Source: Oleispirillum sp963678075 (lineage in GTDB: Bacteria; Pseudomonadota; Alphaproteobacteria; Rhodospirillales; Rhodospirillaceae). From it: 21,925 nt of DNA. How positions within the stretch are numbered: the first letter of the stretch is position 1; every line of letters starts with the position of its first letter. The stretch covers positions 1-21,925 of the forward strand of contig CAXXPK010000006.1 of the NCBI GenBank assembly GCA_963678075.2, read 5' to 3'. A program made the translations under genes and the position numbers. Below, in pieces: positions 7,825 through 15,448 of this stretch. The notes under the pieces are model-generated. The model saw only the letters and a list, made by a program, of their open reading frames with translations. It ran no database searches and was not told the origin of the DNA.

Positions 7825-8636
7825 ATTCCCGCAGGTCGTCGGGCGACAACCAGACGTTGGCGGCGGCGGCAATTTCCCGCAGGTGCGCGGGGCTGCGGGT
7901 CATCGGTATGGCCAGAACCTGAGGGTCGGCGGCCAGCCAAGCCAGCATGGCTTGGGGGGCGGTCAAGCCATTGCGATCCATTGCGATGGGCGATGCGGTC
8001 CAGCTTCGCCGCGCGTTCCCCCACGGCGCGCCGCCCTTGCCCCAGCGGCGAATAGGCGATCAGGGTGATCCCTCGGCGGCGGCAAAGCGGTAATATGGCG
8101 TGTTTGGCAAAACGGGTGGTCAGGGCGTATTCCTGCTGGACCGAGCGGATCGGCAGGTCTCCGGCCAGTTGCAGCAGGCGCTCCAATTGACGCGGCGTGA
8201 CGTTGCCGAAGCCGACGAGGCGGACCTTGCCGTCCTTCACCAAGCGATGCAGCGCCGACAGGGTTTCGTCCTCGGGAACGGAGGCGTTGGGCCAGTGGCT
8301 TTGGTAAAGGTCGATGACGTCCGTGCGCAATCGCCGCAGACTGTTCTCGGCGGCGAGGATCAGGTCCGTCCGTCCGGCGTGGCCGGGGGCGAACTTCGTG
8401 GCAATGAACGCCTGTGTCCGGCATCCGGCGAGAGCCTGTCCCAGGAGCTCTTCGCCATGACCGTCGCCATAGCCTTCCGCCGTGTCGAAAAAGCCGAGGC
8501 CGAGGTCAAGGGCAAGTCGCAGCAGCGCGATGCTCGCCGTGTCGTCGCCGTCCTCGCGCGTGAAGCGTCCGCCGTGTCCGAAGGTGCCGGTTCCGAGGCG
8601 GGGAATCGCCGGACCCGTCAGGCCGAGGGTTTTCAT
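7824..8636 (-). pseudogene. Aldo/keto reductase, frameshifted by a 10-bp duplication
   Basis: ATG 8636 overlaps the TGA of the transketolase C-subunit (ATGA). The product begins MKTLGLTGPAIPRLGTGTFG and carries the AKR catalytic tetrad: D51 and Y56 (FFDTAEGYG), K81 (ATKF) and H114 (YQSHW). Later come LVGFGNVTPRQLERLL and LIAYSPLGQG. At 7968-7987 an exact 10-bp tandem repeat throws the frame; removing one copy restores the expected RIAHRNGLTAPQAMLAWLA. The second frame runs through PQVLAIPMTRSPAHLREIAA and LSPDDLRELE, close to the end of such enzymes. It then runs into the ParB-like remnant without a proper stop. The intact enzyme would reduce a carbonyl with NADPH, possibly a keto-sugar. Confidence 0.8.
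7968..7987 (+). repeat. Perfect 10-bp tandem duplication inside the aldo/keto reductase
   Basis: The plus strand shows CCATTGCGAT twice in direct succession (7968-7977 and 7978-7987). A 10-base addition shifts the reading frame, and collapsing it to one copy joins the two AKR frames exactly. It therefore looks like a slippage duplication that inactivated the gene. Confidence 0.9.
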
Positions 8637-9547
8637 GGCGAGGTGCCGACGGCACGGCGCAGGGCCGCGACGATGCCGTCGTGGTCGAGGCCGTATGTCC
8701 GGTGCGCCCAGGCGCGGGTGGCGGCTCCCGGCAGGTAGAGATCGGGAAGCGACAAGGTCTCGACGGCGACGGGCAGATGGTGCCGTGCCACCATTTCGCA
8801 AACCAGGGACCCCAGCCCGCCGGTACGATTGTGTTCATCAACCGTGAGGATGGCGCGCGCACCCGCCAGGGCGCGCGACAGGGCCTCTTCGTCCACCGGT
8901 TTCAGGCGGTAAAGGTCGATCAGGCGGGTGGACACCCCGGTTTCCTCGATCGCGTCGAGAACCCGATGTACGATGATTCCGGTCGCCAGAACGGCAATTT
9001 TGCCATCCCGTCGCAGGAAACGAAAGCCCTGGGTGTCGGTGGAAAACGGTGGGGTAGGAGTGGTTTCGCGGTCCAGGCGGATGTAGGCGGGGCCGCTGCC
9101 CTCATAGGCCATGCGCACGCAAGCGGCGGCGCTTGGTCGGTCGGCCGGGTTGTAAATCGTAATGCCGGGCAGGGCACGCAACAGCGCCACGTCCTCCACC
9201 GCTTGATGGGTGGGGCCATCCGGGCCATAAGCCAGTCCCGGCCCGAAGCCGATCAAGGTGACGTTGGCGTTCTGCACGCATAGATCCAGTTTGATCTGTT
9301 CCGGGCCGCGACACACGACGTGGCTGGCGATGGCGAAGGCGAAGACACGCATTCCGGAAAGGGCCAGTCCCGAGGACACGGAAACCAGATTCTGTTCGGC
9401 GATGCCCAGGTTGATGGCACGGTCGGGGAATTCCGCGCACAGGGCATCGAATCCCCTGGCCCCTATATCGTTGCTCAACACCACGATATGCGGGTCGCTG
9501 CGTGCGATATCGAGAATGGCGTCGAACAGGGAGTCGCGAAAGTCCAT
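8633..9547 (-). CDS. Transketolase C-terminal subunit
   Basis: This is the pyrimidine-binding and C-terminal half of a split transketolase, 304 residues and undamaged. It starts MDFRDSLFDAILDIARSDPH. The catalytic Glu is E51 in GIAEQNLVSVSSGLALSG, and YGPDGPTHQAVEDVALLRAL is the typical substrate and cofactor loop. The C-terminal domain includes VDEHNRTGGLGS. ATG 9547 is one base after the TGA of the N-subunit, so translation is probably coupled; its own TGA overlaps the AKR start. Split transketolases in sugar operons are thought to supply or transform ketose phosphates. Its partner (9549-10175) lacks the cofactor motif, so this subunit may be an orphan, although it shows no lesion itself. 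Confidence 0.88.
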   Translation of the reverse strand: MDFRDSLFDAILDIARSDPHIVVLSNDIGARGFDALCAEFPDRAINLGIAEQNLVSVSSGLALSGMRVFAFAIASHVVCRGPEQIKLDLCVQNANVTLIGFGPGLAYGPDGPTHQAVEDVALLRALPGITIYNPADRPSAAACVRMAYEGSGPAYIRLDRETTPTPPFSTDTQGFRFLRRDGKIAVLATGIIVHRVLDAIEETGVSTRLIDLYRLKPVDEEALSRALAGARAILTVDEHNRTGGLGSLVCEMVARHHLPVAVETLSLPDLYLPGAATRAWAHRTYGLDHDGIVAALRRAVGTSP

Positions 9548-9548
9548 C

Positions 9549-10175
9549 TCAATGCCCGCCAAGTTGCCGCCACGCCGCCGCGATCAGATCGCCTTGCGGC
9601 AGCTGGTGATGCCAGAGTTCCGAGTTTTCCATGAAGTTGACGCCCTTGCCCTTGATTGTGTGGGCGATCACCGCCAGGGGGCGTGGCGGACGCGGGGTCA
9701 GCAGCCGGATCAATCCGGCGATGTCGTGTCCGTCGGTTTCCGCGACGTCCCAGCCGAAACTGCGCCAGCGATCCGCCAGTGGTTCCAGGGCATTGATCTT
9801 CTCGGTGAAGCCGGTGGCCGACAGACCGTTGCGATCGACGATGGCGGTCAATCCGCCAAGATCGGGGTGACCGGGAAGCATCGCGCCGTCCGCCGCGAAG
9901 CGTTCCAGTTCCGCCTCGGGGAAGAAACCCAGATCGGCAAGGACCGCGCAGAGGGTCAGGCAACCGTGTCCCTTGCTCAGGACGAAGCGGTTGCGCTCCG
10001 GCCAGCGCGGGTGATGCGGGTCCAGGCGCAAAACGCCGCCGTGGAAAAGGGCGACGGCGATTTCGACCCAGGAAAAGGCTGGCGGTACGTGACCCTTTTG
10101 GGCGTTCAAGGCGGTCCGCAGGATCGTGCGGCGCAGACGGCTGGCCGTGTCGGCGAGGGCGCTCGGGCCAGGCAT
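9549..10175 (-). pseudogene. Transketolase N-terminal subunit lacking the TPP motif
   Basis: ATG 10175 (AGGA upstream) gives 208 residues, starting MPGPSALADTASRLRRTILR. Typical N-subunit blocks follow: NRFVLSKGHG, AVLADLGFF and DGAMLPGHPDL. Normally some 55-60 residues now follow, with STGSLGQGL and the thiamine-diphosphate GDGE motif. Here the sequence jumps from GHPDL straight to GGLTAIVDRNGLSATGFTEK, a block that usually follows the GDG motif. An in-frame deletion near 9855-9863 fits this. The tail (HTIKGKGVNFMENSELWHHQ) is normal. The frame is open, so a protein could be made, but it should not bind the cofactor. I call it a pseudogene on that basis; a very short natural variant is less likely. 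Confidence 0.72.
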
Positions 10176-10182
10176 CGGCGAC

Positions 10183-10698
10183 ATCCTGGTGAGAGGGAAA
10201 GGCAAGATGGCCGCGCCAGGAGGCAAGGGTCAGCAAGCCAAGGGCGGCGAGTTGCTCGAACTCTCCGGAAAGGGCGAGGCGCCGCAATTCGTCCGCCGTC
10301 ATCCGCACCGTTTAGATTCCGGTCTCGGGACATGCGCCGGGGATGGGGCGAAGGCCGCGCGCCAGAAACAGCGTCTGACTGCCGGAGTCCCGGTTCAGGG
10401 CCAGTTTGCCCCGGCCCAGAGGGGTCATTTCGGCGGCCGTCCAGCCGGTTTCCTCCATCAGTTCGTGGCGCGCCGCATTCTCGGCGGTTTCGCCGGGGTC
10501 GATCTGCCCTGCGGGAAATTCCAGCGACATCCGTGCCCGTGTCGGACGGTATTGCCGCACCATCAGGTAGCCGCCGTCGTCGGTCAGGGGCAGTATAATG
10601 ACGCCGCCGCCCCCCGCCATGACGTAATAGGGCGGACCACCCGTCGCGACGGGCAGGGCATCGATGGAAAACCAGGGCGTTTCGAAGACGCGGGACAC
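10183..10698 (-). pseudogene. Nudix hydrolase (ADP-ribose pyrophosphatase-like), in-frame stop
   Basis: A GTG at 10698 follows an excellent GGGGAGG site and lies one base after the kinase stop. The first 128 codons encode a Nudix protein: LMVRQYRPTRARMSLEFPAG leads into the Nudix box at residues 64-86, GQIDPGETAENAARHELMEE then TGW. The box has His78 where the conserved Arg of the RE dyad is expected. A TAA at 10312-10314 (codon 129) cuts the frame after GACPETGI. The same frame continues TVRMTADELRRLALSGEFEQ and LAALGLLTLASWRGHL, a plausible missing C-terminus, so Glu was probably lost to the stop. The natural 3' end is unclear because the frame runs on into the transketolase gene. Such enzymes cleave nucleoside-diphosphate derivatives, possibly nucleotide sugars. 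Confidence 0.72.
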
Positions 10699-11456
10699 CT
10701 CAGACCTCCCCGTTGTCCAGAAGCACCGATCCCGTGCTTTCGAAGCGGAATGGAACGAGAAGAATGGGCGCGAGCGCGGCCCGGACCTCGGCTTGGCGGT
10801 CGGGTGGGACGTAGAATATCATGAAGCCGGCGCCGCCGCCGCCGAGAAGCTTGCCCCCAGGGTTCCGTGCTGCATCGCGCGGCTGTAGATATTGTCGATG
10901 GCGCTGGTGGATATGCCCTCGGACAGGCTGCGCTTGAGCCGCCAAGTCCGGTCCAGCATGCGACCGAAATCGTCCAGATTGGCGGTGCCTCGCAACAGGG
11001 CGGTTGCTTCATGCACCATCGCATGCATTTCGCGCAGGGAATCGGCGCGGCGTTCCAGGCTGGCGATCATCTTGCTGGTGATGGCACCCGACAGGCGGCT
11101 GGTGCCGGCGTAGAGCATCATCAGGCTGTTCTGCAACGCCTTCAGCCGCTTGGGGTCGGCCGCCACCGGCTCCACCGTGATCTTGCCGGAGGTGGCGAAG
11201 CGGATCGTGTTGAAGTCGCCGACCGCGACGGCGACCTGATCCTGAGACCCGACCGAGTCCTTCAGCCGGTTCTGTTCCAGGTCAAGGGCCTTCTGGTACA
11301 GCGTTTCCTGACTGGAGACATCCCCCTTGATCGCGGTCAGAACATTGATAAGGTCGACGGCGAAGGCCGAACTGGTCCCCATGCCGGTGCGCGCGGGCAG
11401 GTCGCCCTGGTGGTGAATCTCGACGTCCTGGCGGTCGGAGAAGTCCAACATCCTTA

Positions 11457-11473
11457 GGCTCAGGACTCATTAA
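11457..11473 (+). repeat. Terminal inverted repeat of the IS (left end)
   Basis: GGCTCAGGACTCATTAA matches the inverted right end with two mismatches. The transposase stop codon (11470-11472 on the minus strand) lies inside this repeat, so the coding region uses the element to its very end. Confidence 0.9.
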
Positions 11474-12230
11474 GGTTCGATCCAGAAGAGGAGGAGTACC
11501 GCGATGATGACGGCGGCAAAGAAGATATCCGCACATCGGTCATATCGGGTGTGGATACGCCGCCAATCCTTGAGGCGAGCGAAGAGGTTCTCGATCCTAT
11601 GACGCTGGCGATAGAGGGTTTTGTCGTAAGCGTACTGGGTTTTGCGATGACGCATTGGCGGGATGCATGTAGCGATCCCTCGCTGTGTCAAAGCCTCTCG
11701 AAGGGGATCACCGTCATAGCCCTTGTCGGCGATCAGGACGTTGGCCTTGGGAAATAGGTCGAGCAACAGCATCGCGCCTTTGTAATCGCTCATTTGCCCC
11801 TCGCTGAGCAGCAGGATGAGGGGCCTTCCTTGTCCGTCGCAAACCGCATGAAGCTTGGAGTTCAGCCCGCCTTTTGTGCGTCCGATACATCGGGGAAGAG
11901 CCCCTTTTTATGGAGGCTCGCGGCGGTCCGATGAGCTTTCAGGTGGGTTGCATCGATCATCAACCGGTCTGGAGGGCCAGCCTCTCCCGTCAAGGCCGCG
12001 AAGATCCGGCTGAACACCCCAAGTCGGCTCCAGCGAACGAAACGATTATAGAGGGTTTTGTGGGGGCCATAGACGGGTGGTGCATCTCGCCACCGTAAGC
12101 CGTTGCGGATCACATGAACGATGCCGCTGATCACTCGCCGATCATCAACCCGCGGCACGCCATGCGATAGCGGGAAATGCGGCTCGATCTTCGCCAACTG
12201 CCTCTCTGACAACCAAAACAGATCACTCAT
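11470..12230 (-). CDS. IS5-family DDE transposase, two frames joined by -1 frameshift
   Basis: Frame A runs from ATG 12230 to TGA 11862 (122 residues). It starts MSDLFWLSERQLAKIEPHFP and includes the first catalytic Asp in RLMIDATHLKAHRTA. Frame B overlaps its end in the -1 frame, reads TKGGLNSKLHAVCDGQGRPL, and has the second Asp in LIADKGYDGD and the Glu in RHRIENLFARLKDWRR, ending at TAA 11470. All three DDE residues are therefore present across the two frames. Two-frame transposases joined by ribosomal slippage are normal for this IS group, so this is regulation rather than damage. The enzyme cuts and pastes the element at TA-containing sites. Confidence 0.88.
11871..11876 (-). other. Probable -1 ribosomal slippage site (CAAAAG) of the transposase
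   Basis: The minus strand reads CAAAAGG, seven bases before the frame A stop at 11864. Slipping back one base on the A-run changes CAA-AAG into a register with AAA-GGC and enters frame B, giving a full DDE protein. The position in the frame overlap and the A4G motif are typical for this IS group; slippage itself is inferred. Confidence 0.7.
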
Positions 12231-12285
12231 GGATGGGGTCCTCCCTCCCATGAGTGAATCAGCCGCCGATCTGCCTGACAATAAT

Positions 12286-12302
12286 TTAATGGGGCCTGAG
12301 CC
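12286..12302 (-). repeat. Terminal inverted repeat of the IS (right end)
   Basis: Read on the minus strand it is GGCTCAGGCCCCATTAA, differing from the left repeat at positions 9 and 11. It lies 56 bases upstream of the transposase ATG and should contain or border the transposase promoter. Confidence 0.9.
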
Positions 12303-12541
12303 TAAGGCCTCGCGCACGGCCGGGTGCAGAATCTCGGCGATGCTGCTGATGGTCTCGATGTGGCTCCAGACGATGCGGTGCGTGGTCGGGAAGAAGGGCG
12401 GCAGATAGCGCGCCGTGATGTAGCAGTATTTGTCGATGGCCGTGGACAGGACAGCACCGCCTTCGCGAAGATACCACGCCGGATAATCGGTGCCGCCACC
12501 GAAAAAGGATATCCGAAAGGGGGTGCGGAAAATGAACAGGC

Positions 12542-13510
12542 TCATTTGCGGCCCATGATTCGGTTGCGGTGCCAGTCGAGAAGGTCGGAGAAAGTCTGTT
12601 CCGGCGCGATCGCGGGATACCAGTTGGTGCGCGCGCAAAATTTCGAGGTGTCGGGAATTTGTAGGGTGACGTCGGACGGACGCAGACGCTTGGGATCGAC
12701 CGCGTGTTCGATCGGTACCCTCGCCATGCGTTTGTAGTGATTCAGAATGTCGCCGACTGTTATCGTGATGTCGCCGCCGATGTTGTAGACCTCTCCCGGT
12801 TCGCATTTCTCCAGCAGCAGCCAGCACGCCCGTACCGCGTCGCGCACGTCGGCAATGGTGCGCACGCTGTCCAGGTTGCCGACCAGAACCGGGTTGGGAC
12901 GCATCCCCGCCTCGATCTCCGCCACCTGTTTGGCAAAGGTGCTTTCGGCAAACACATCGCCACGGCGGGGTCCGGTATGGGTGAACATTCGGGTGCGGAT
13001 GGTCTTGATGCCGTAGGAGAGGAAATACTGCAAGGTGACCATGTCCTCGCCGACCTTGGAGACGGCATAGGGGCTGGCCGGGCGGAAGGGATTGGTTTCG
13101 CGAATCGGTACTTCGTCGGGGCGGACTTGGCCGTAAACCTCGGAAGACTAGCAGATATGCACCAGCGGATCAATGCCGGTCAGGCGGATGGCGTCCAGAA
13201 GATTGGTGGTGCCGATCACGTTGGTGTGCAGGGTATCGGCGGCGGCATCAAAGCTGACGGTGACGTAGGACTGGGCCGCAAGATGAAAAATCCGGTCGGG
13301 ACGGACCCGGTTCAGCACCGTGACAAGGGAGTGCAGATCCCGCAACTCGCCATTGTGCAGGGTGATGCGGTCGATGATGCCCGCGATGTTGTCCAGCGGG
13401 CTGCGCCAACGCACCATGCCGTGGACTTCCGCCTTGGGGTACTCGGCAAGAATGTATTCGGCCAAGTGGCTGCCGACCATTCCGGTGATGCCTGTGATCA
13501 GGACGTGCAT
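12542..13510 (-). pseudogene. GDP-mannose 4,6-dehydratase-like SDR, one in-frame stop
   Basis: ATG 13510 (GAGG 8 bases upstream) to TGA 12542 gives 323 codons in one frame with a TAG at codon 121 (13148-13150). The start MHVLITGITGMVGSHLAEYI has the NAD(P)-binding glycines (7, 10, 13). FHLAAQSYVTVSFDAA and NLLDAIRLTGIDPLVHIC follow. The stop falls where the catalytic region normally reads SSSEVYG, so TCG to TAG of a Ser codon is likely. Downstream are the catalytic Y148-x3-K152 (SPYAVSK) and TRMFTHTGPRRGD. The family contains GDP-mannose 4,6-dehydratase, GDP-4-keto-6-deoxymannose reductase and the GDP-6-deoxyheptose enzymes; I cannot choose among them. The TGA overlaps the kinase ATG. Confidence 0.82.
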
Positions 13511-13523
13511 CGAAAGCCTCGCT

Positions 13524-14591
13524 TCAGAAGGGACCCTTGAATTTCTTGTAGACGTCGGCCATCGAGGTTTCCGTCGGCATGGCGATGCCGTGTTCTGCTG
13601 TTCCGTTGACCAGACGGGCCACGCAGTCGCACAGATCGCGCAGATTGGGGTAAAAACGTCCTCGAGAGCCTTGGCGGTGGGGCATGGCGACGCAGCCATG
13701 CCCAGGTAGGCGACTTGGGGCTACCAGGGTGGCATGGGCGCGTTCGCAGACGATGCGGCAGACCTCGCCGGCGACGCCGTAGGGGAGCCAACTGGTGTCT
13801 GCGATGATCAGGCGTCCGGTGCGCCGGACGCTGTCGATCACCATCTCCCAGTTGGGCGCGGAAAGATTGTGGAGATCGATGATATCGCAGGAGATCCCGG
13901 ATTTGGCCAAATGGTCGGCGGCGCGACGCGCTTCCAACACCATGATCGAGGTGGCGACGATGGTGACGTCGCTGCCTTCGCGCAGCCGCCGCGACCCCAG
14001 CGGATCGGCGGTTGGCGGATCGGGGTGAAAGGCGACGTCGTAAAGCAGGCGGTGTTCGAAGGAGATCACTGGGCAGCCCAGGCGGGCAGCGGCAGGATAG
14101 GAGTCAAGAATCGCCGAGGGACTCGACGGCATCAAGACGACCAAGCCGGGAATGTGCGCAAACAGGGATTACAGACTTTGCGAGTGCTGTGCCCCTTGTC
14201 CCCAATTGCGTCCGACGACGGCGCGGATCATCATCGGCACGCGGAAACGACCGCCGAACATATAGTGGTATTTGGCGGCGAGGTTGATGATCTGATTGGT
14301 CGCCAACAGCATAAAATCGGCGCGGATGTGGGTGGTGATCGGATACAGCCCGCCCAACGCCGCCCCGATCGCGACGCCGCAGGTCGCATCCTCGGCCAGG
14401 GGCGTGTCGAAGACCCGGTCTTTGTCGAATGCTTGCGGTAGCCCCAGTGTGGTGCCGAAGATGCCCTTAAAGTCGTCGACTCCTTGGCCAAGGATGATCG
14501 CGTCGGGGTTGTCGCGCAGGATGCCCCGCATACTGGCGTGCAGCGCTTCGCGGTAGGTGATCGGTTGGTCGGGGGTGTGCGGGGCGGTCAT
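13524..14591 (-). pseudogene. 2-oxoacid dehydrogenase E1 beta-like subunit, stop and frame shifts
   Basis: ATG 14591 overlaps the alpha-subunit stop; the frame ends at TGA 13524 (356 codons). The N-terminal half is clearly E1 beta: ITYREALHASMRGILRDNPD, ILGQGVDDFKGIFGTTLGLP, DTPLAEDATCGVAIGAALGG and RNWGQGAQHSQSL. There a TAA (14169-14171, codon 141) replaces a residue usually Gln or His, and the frame continues SLFAHIPGLVVLMPSSPSAI. Later blocks PVISFEHRLLYDV and DIIDLHNLSAPNWEMVIDSV are normal. Near the end two opposite single-base changes, an extra A at 13715-13716 and a missing T at 13652-13656, scramble about 21 residues. Read in the other frame this stretch is AYLGMAASPCPTAKALEDVF, the expected sequence. 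The enzyme would use thiamine diphosphate with the alpha subunit. Confidence 0.82.
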
Positions 14592-15353
14592 CACAGCACG
14601 TCCGTCAAAAGTTCGTCGGGTCCGGGAAGGGGGGGGCGGTTTCGGCGTCCGCGACCGCGACGTCGATCTCCGCCGTAATTCCGGGGGCGAACTCGGCGAC
14701 AAGAGCTGCGTCCAGAAGCAGGGGATCGCGATCTTGCCACCACGTCAGCTCGTCGCGGCGGCGATTCCGTAGTTGGAGGCCCAGGCGCAAAGGTCATAGC
14801 TTTGCCGTGCCGCACGCCTCGAATGCACGGTGAGGTCGTTGTTCTCGCAAAAGAACAGGACGGGTACCTGACGGATCGCCGCGAAGTTCAGGGATTCGTG
14901 CGCGACACCTTCTTTGGTGGCGCCGTCGCCGAAGGCGGCGACCACGACCTGGCCGGTGCCGCAGTGCTTGGCGGCGATGGTGGCTCCGACCGCATGCGGC
15001 AGGTTTCTGGCGACAACCGCGGTCGATCCCATGAAGCCGACTTCCGGCGCGGCCAGATGCATGGAGACGGCCTTGCCTTTGCAGCCGCCGCCGAGACGGC
15101 CATAGAGTTCGCGGAACATGGCGCGCAGATCGCCGCCCTTCGCCAGATAAAAGGCGTGGCTGCGATAGGTGCCGAAAACCAGATCGTCGCGGCGCAAGGC
15201 ATCGCACAAGGCCACGGCCACGCATTCCTGCCCGATGGACAGATGCACCGGACTTTGAATTCGGTCGGATGGGTAAAGAGCGATGATCCGCTCCTCCACC
15301 ATCCGTATTTTCAGGGCCATACGAAACAGGCGGCGGTAGTCGTTGCTGTCCAT
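14591..15353 (-). pseudogene. 2-oxoacid dehydrogenase E1 alpha-like subunit, deleted and frameshifted
   Basis: From ATG 15353, 202 intact codons give MDSNDYRRLFRMALKIRMVE, SPVHLSIGQECVAVALCDAL, FRELYGRLGGGCKGKAVSMH and the thiamine-diphosphate motif G142-D-G-ATKEGVAHESLNF to N171-N. After ASNYGIAAATS a TGA (14745) ends this frame. Another frame resumes with RRDELTWWQDRDPLLLDAAL and VAEFAPGITAEIDVAVADAE, which is the C-terminal region. About 60 residues between the two are missing, so an out-of-frame deletion near 14750-14760 is likely. In the G8 run (14629-14636) a further base seems lost, since PGPDELLTDVL up to the shared TGA 14591 lies in a third frame. Similar E1 pairs without E2/E3 occur in sugar operons. 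An ATG at 15365 is an alternative start. Confidence 0.8.
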
Positions 15354-15448
15354 GCGTTTCCACATCTTTCTTGATGTCGCCGCAGACGAGCGGTCGCGAA
15401 GCACGGGATTCTTCCACTCGGGAAAGGCTAAGGCGCTCCCGGTAAAGA

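Larger units (their letters stand above)
11457..12302 (-). mobile_element. IS5-family insertion sequence (IS427-like), 846 bp, complete
   Basis: The element is bounded by 17-bp imperfect inverted repeats (11457-11473 and 12286-12302, 15/17 identical, starting GGCTCAGG) and flanked by a TA dinucleotide on both sides (11455-11456 and 12303-12304), the usual 2-bp target duplication of this group. It carries one transposase split into two frames. Because excision restores the kinase frame to the base, the boundaries are secure. The flanking TA lies in a CCTTAAGG target. Confidence 0.93.
10700..12545 (-). pseudogene. HddA-like heptose-7-phosphate (GHMP) kinase split by an IS
   Basis: The 5' piece starts at ATG 12545 (overlapping the SDR stop, ATGA) with MSLFIFRTPFRISFFGGGTD and YPAWYLREGGAVLSTAIDKY. 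It is interrupted at codon 81 by the 846-bp IS at 11457-12302. Removing the IS and one TA copy restores AVREALRMLDFSDRQDVEIH, then the GHMP ATP-binding motif LPARTGMGTSS (100-110). A second lesion lies at 10854-10858: five C where six are expected, so HGTLG and GKLLGGGGAGFM are in different frames. With both repaired the gene is exactly 333 codons, ending LLDNGEV. Motifs and length match D-glycero-D-manno-heptose-7-phosphate kinases. With the HddC-like enzyme it suggests GDP-heptose synthesis. The kinase is inactivated. Confidence 0.88.

Noticed and set aside
9475..10302. Separate small gene starting at ATG 10302 (MTADELRRL).
   Set aside because: It is in frame with the Nudix gene just past its stop codon and reads as the missing Nudix C-terminus; the rest of that frame is out of register with the transketolase.
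11551..12408. Plus-strand open frames across the insertion sequence.
   Set aside because: They are antisense to the transposase, which has a complete DDE triad and proper ends; no independent support.
4154..14171. The seven in-frame stops are all TAA or TAG, never TGA, which could hint at stop-codon recoding or suppression.
   Set aside because: Intact genes in the same window end in TAA or TAG (fliK, 15449, 19290, 20871, 20887), and the residues expected at the internal stops differ (probably Tyr, Ser, Gln, Glu, Arg/Lys). Nonsense mutation is simpler.
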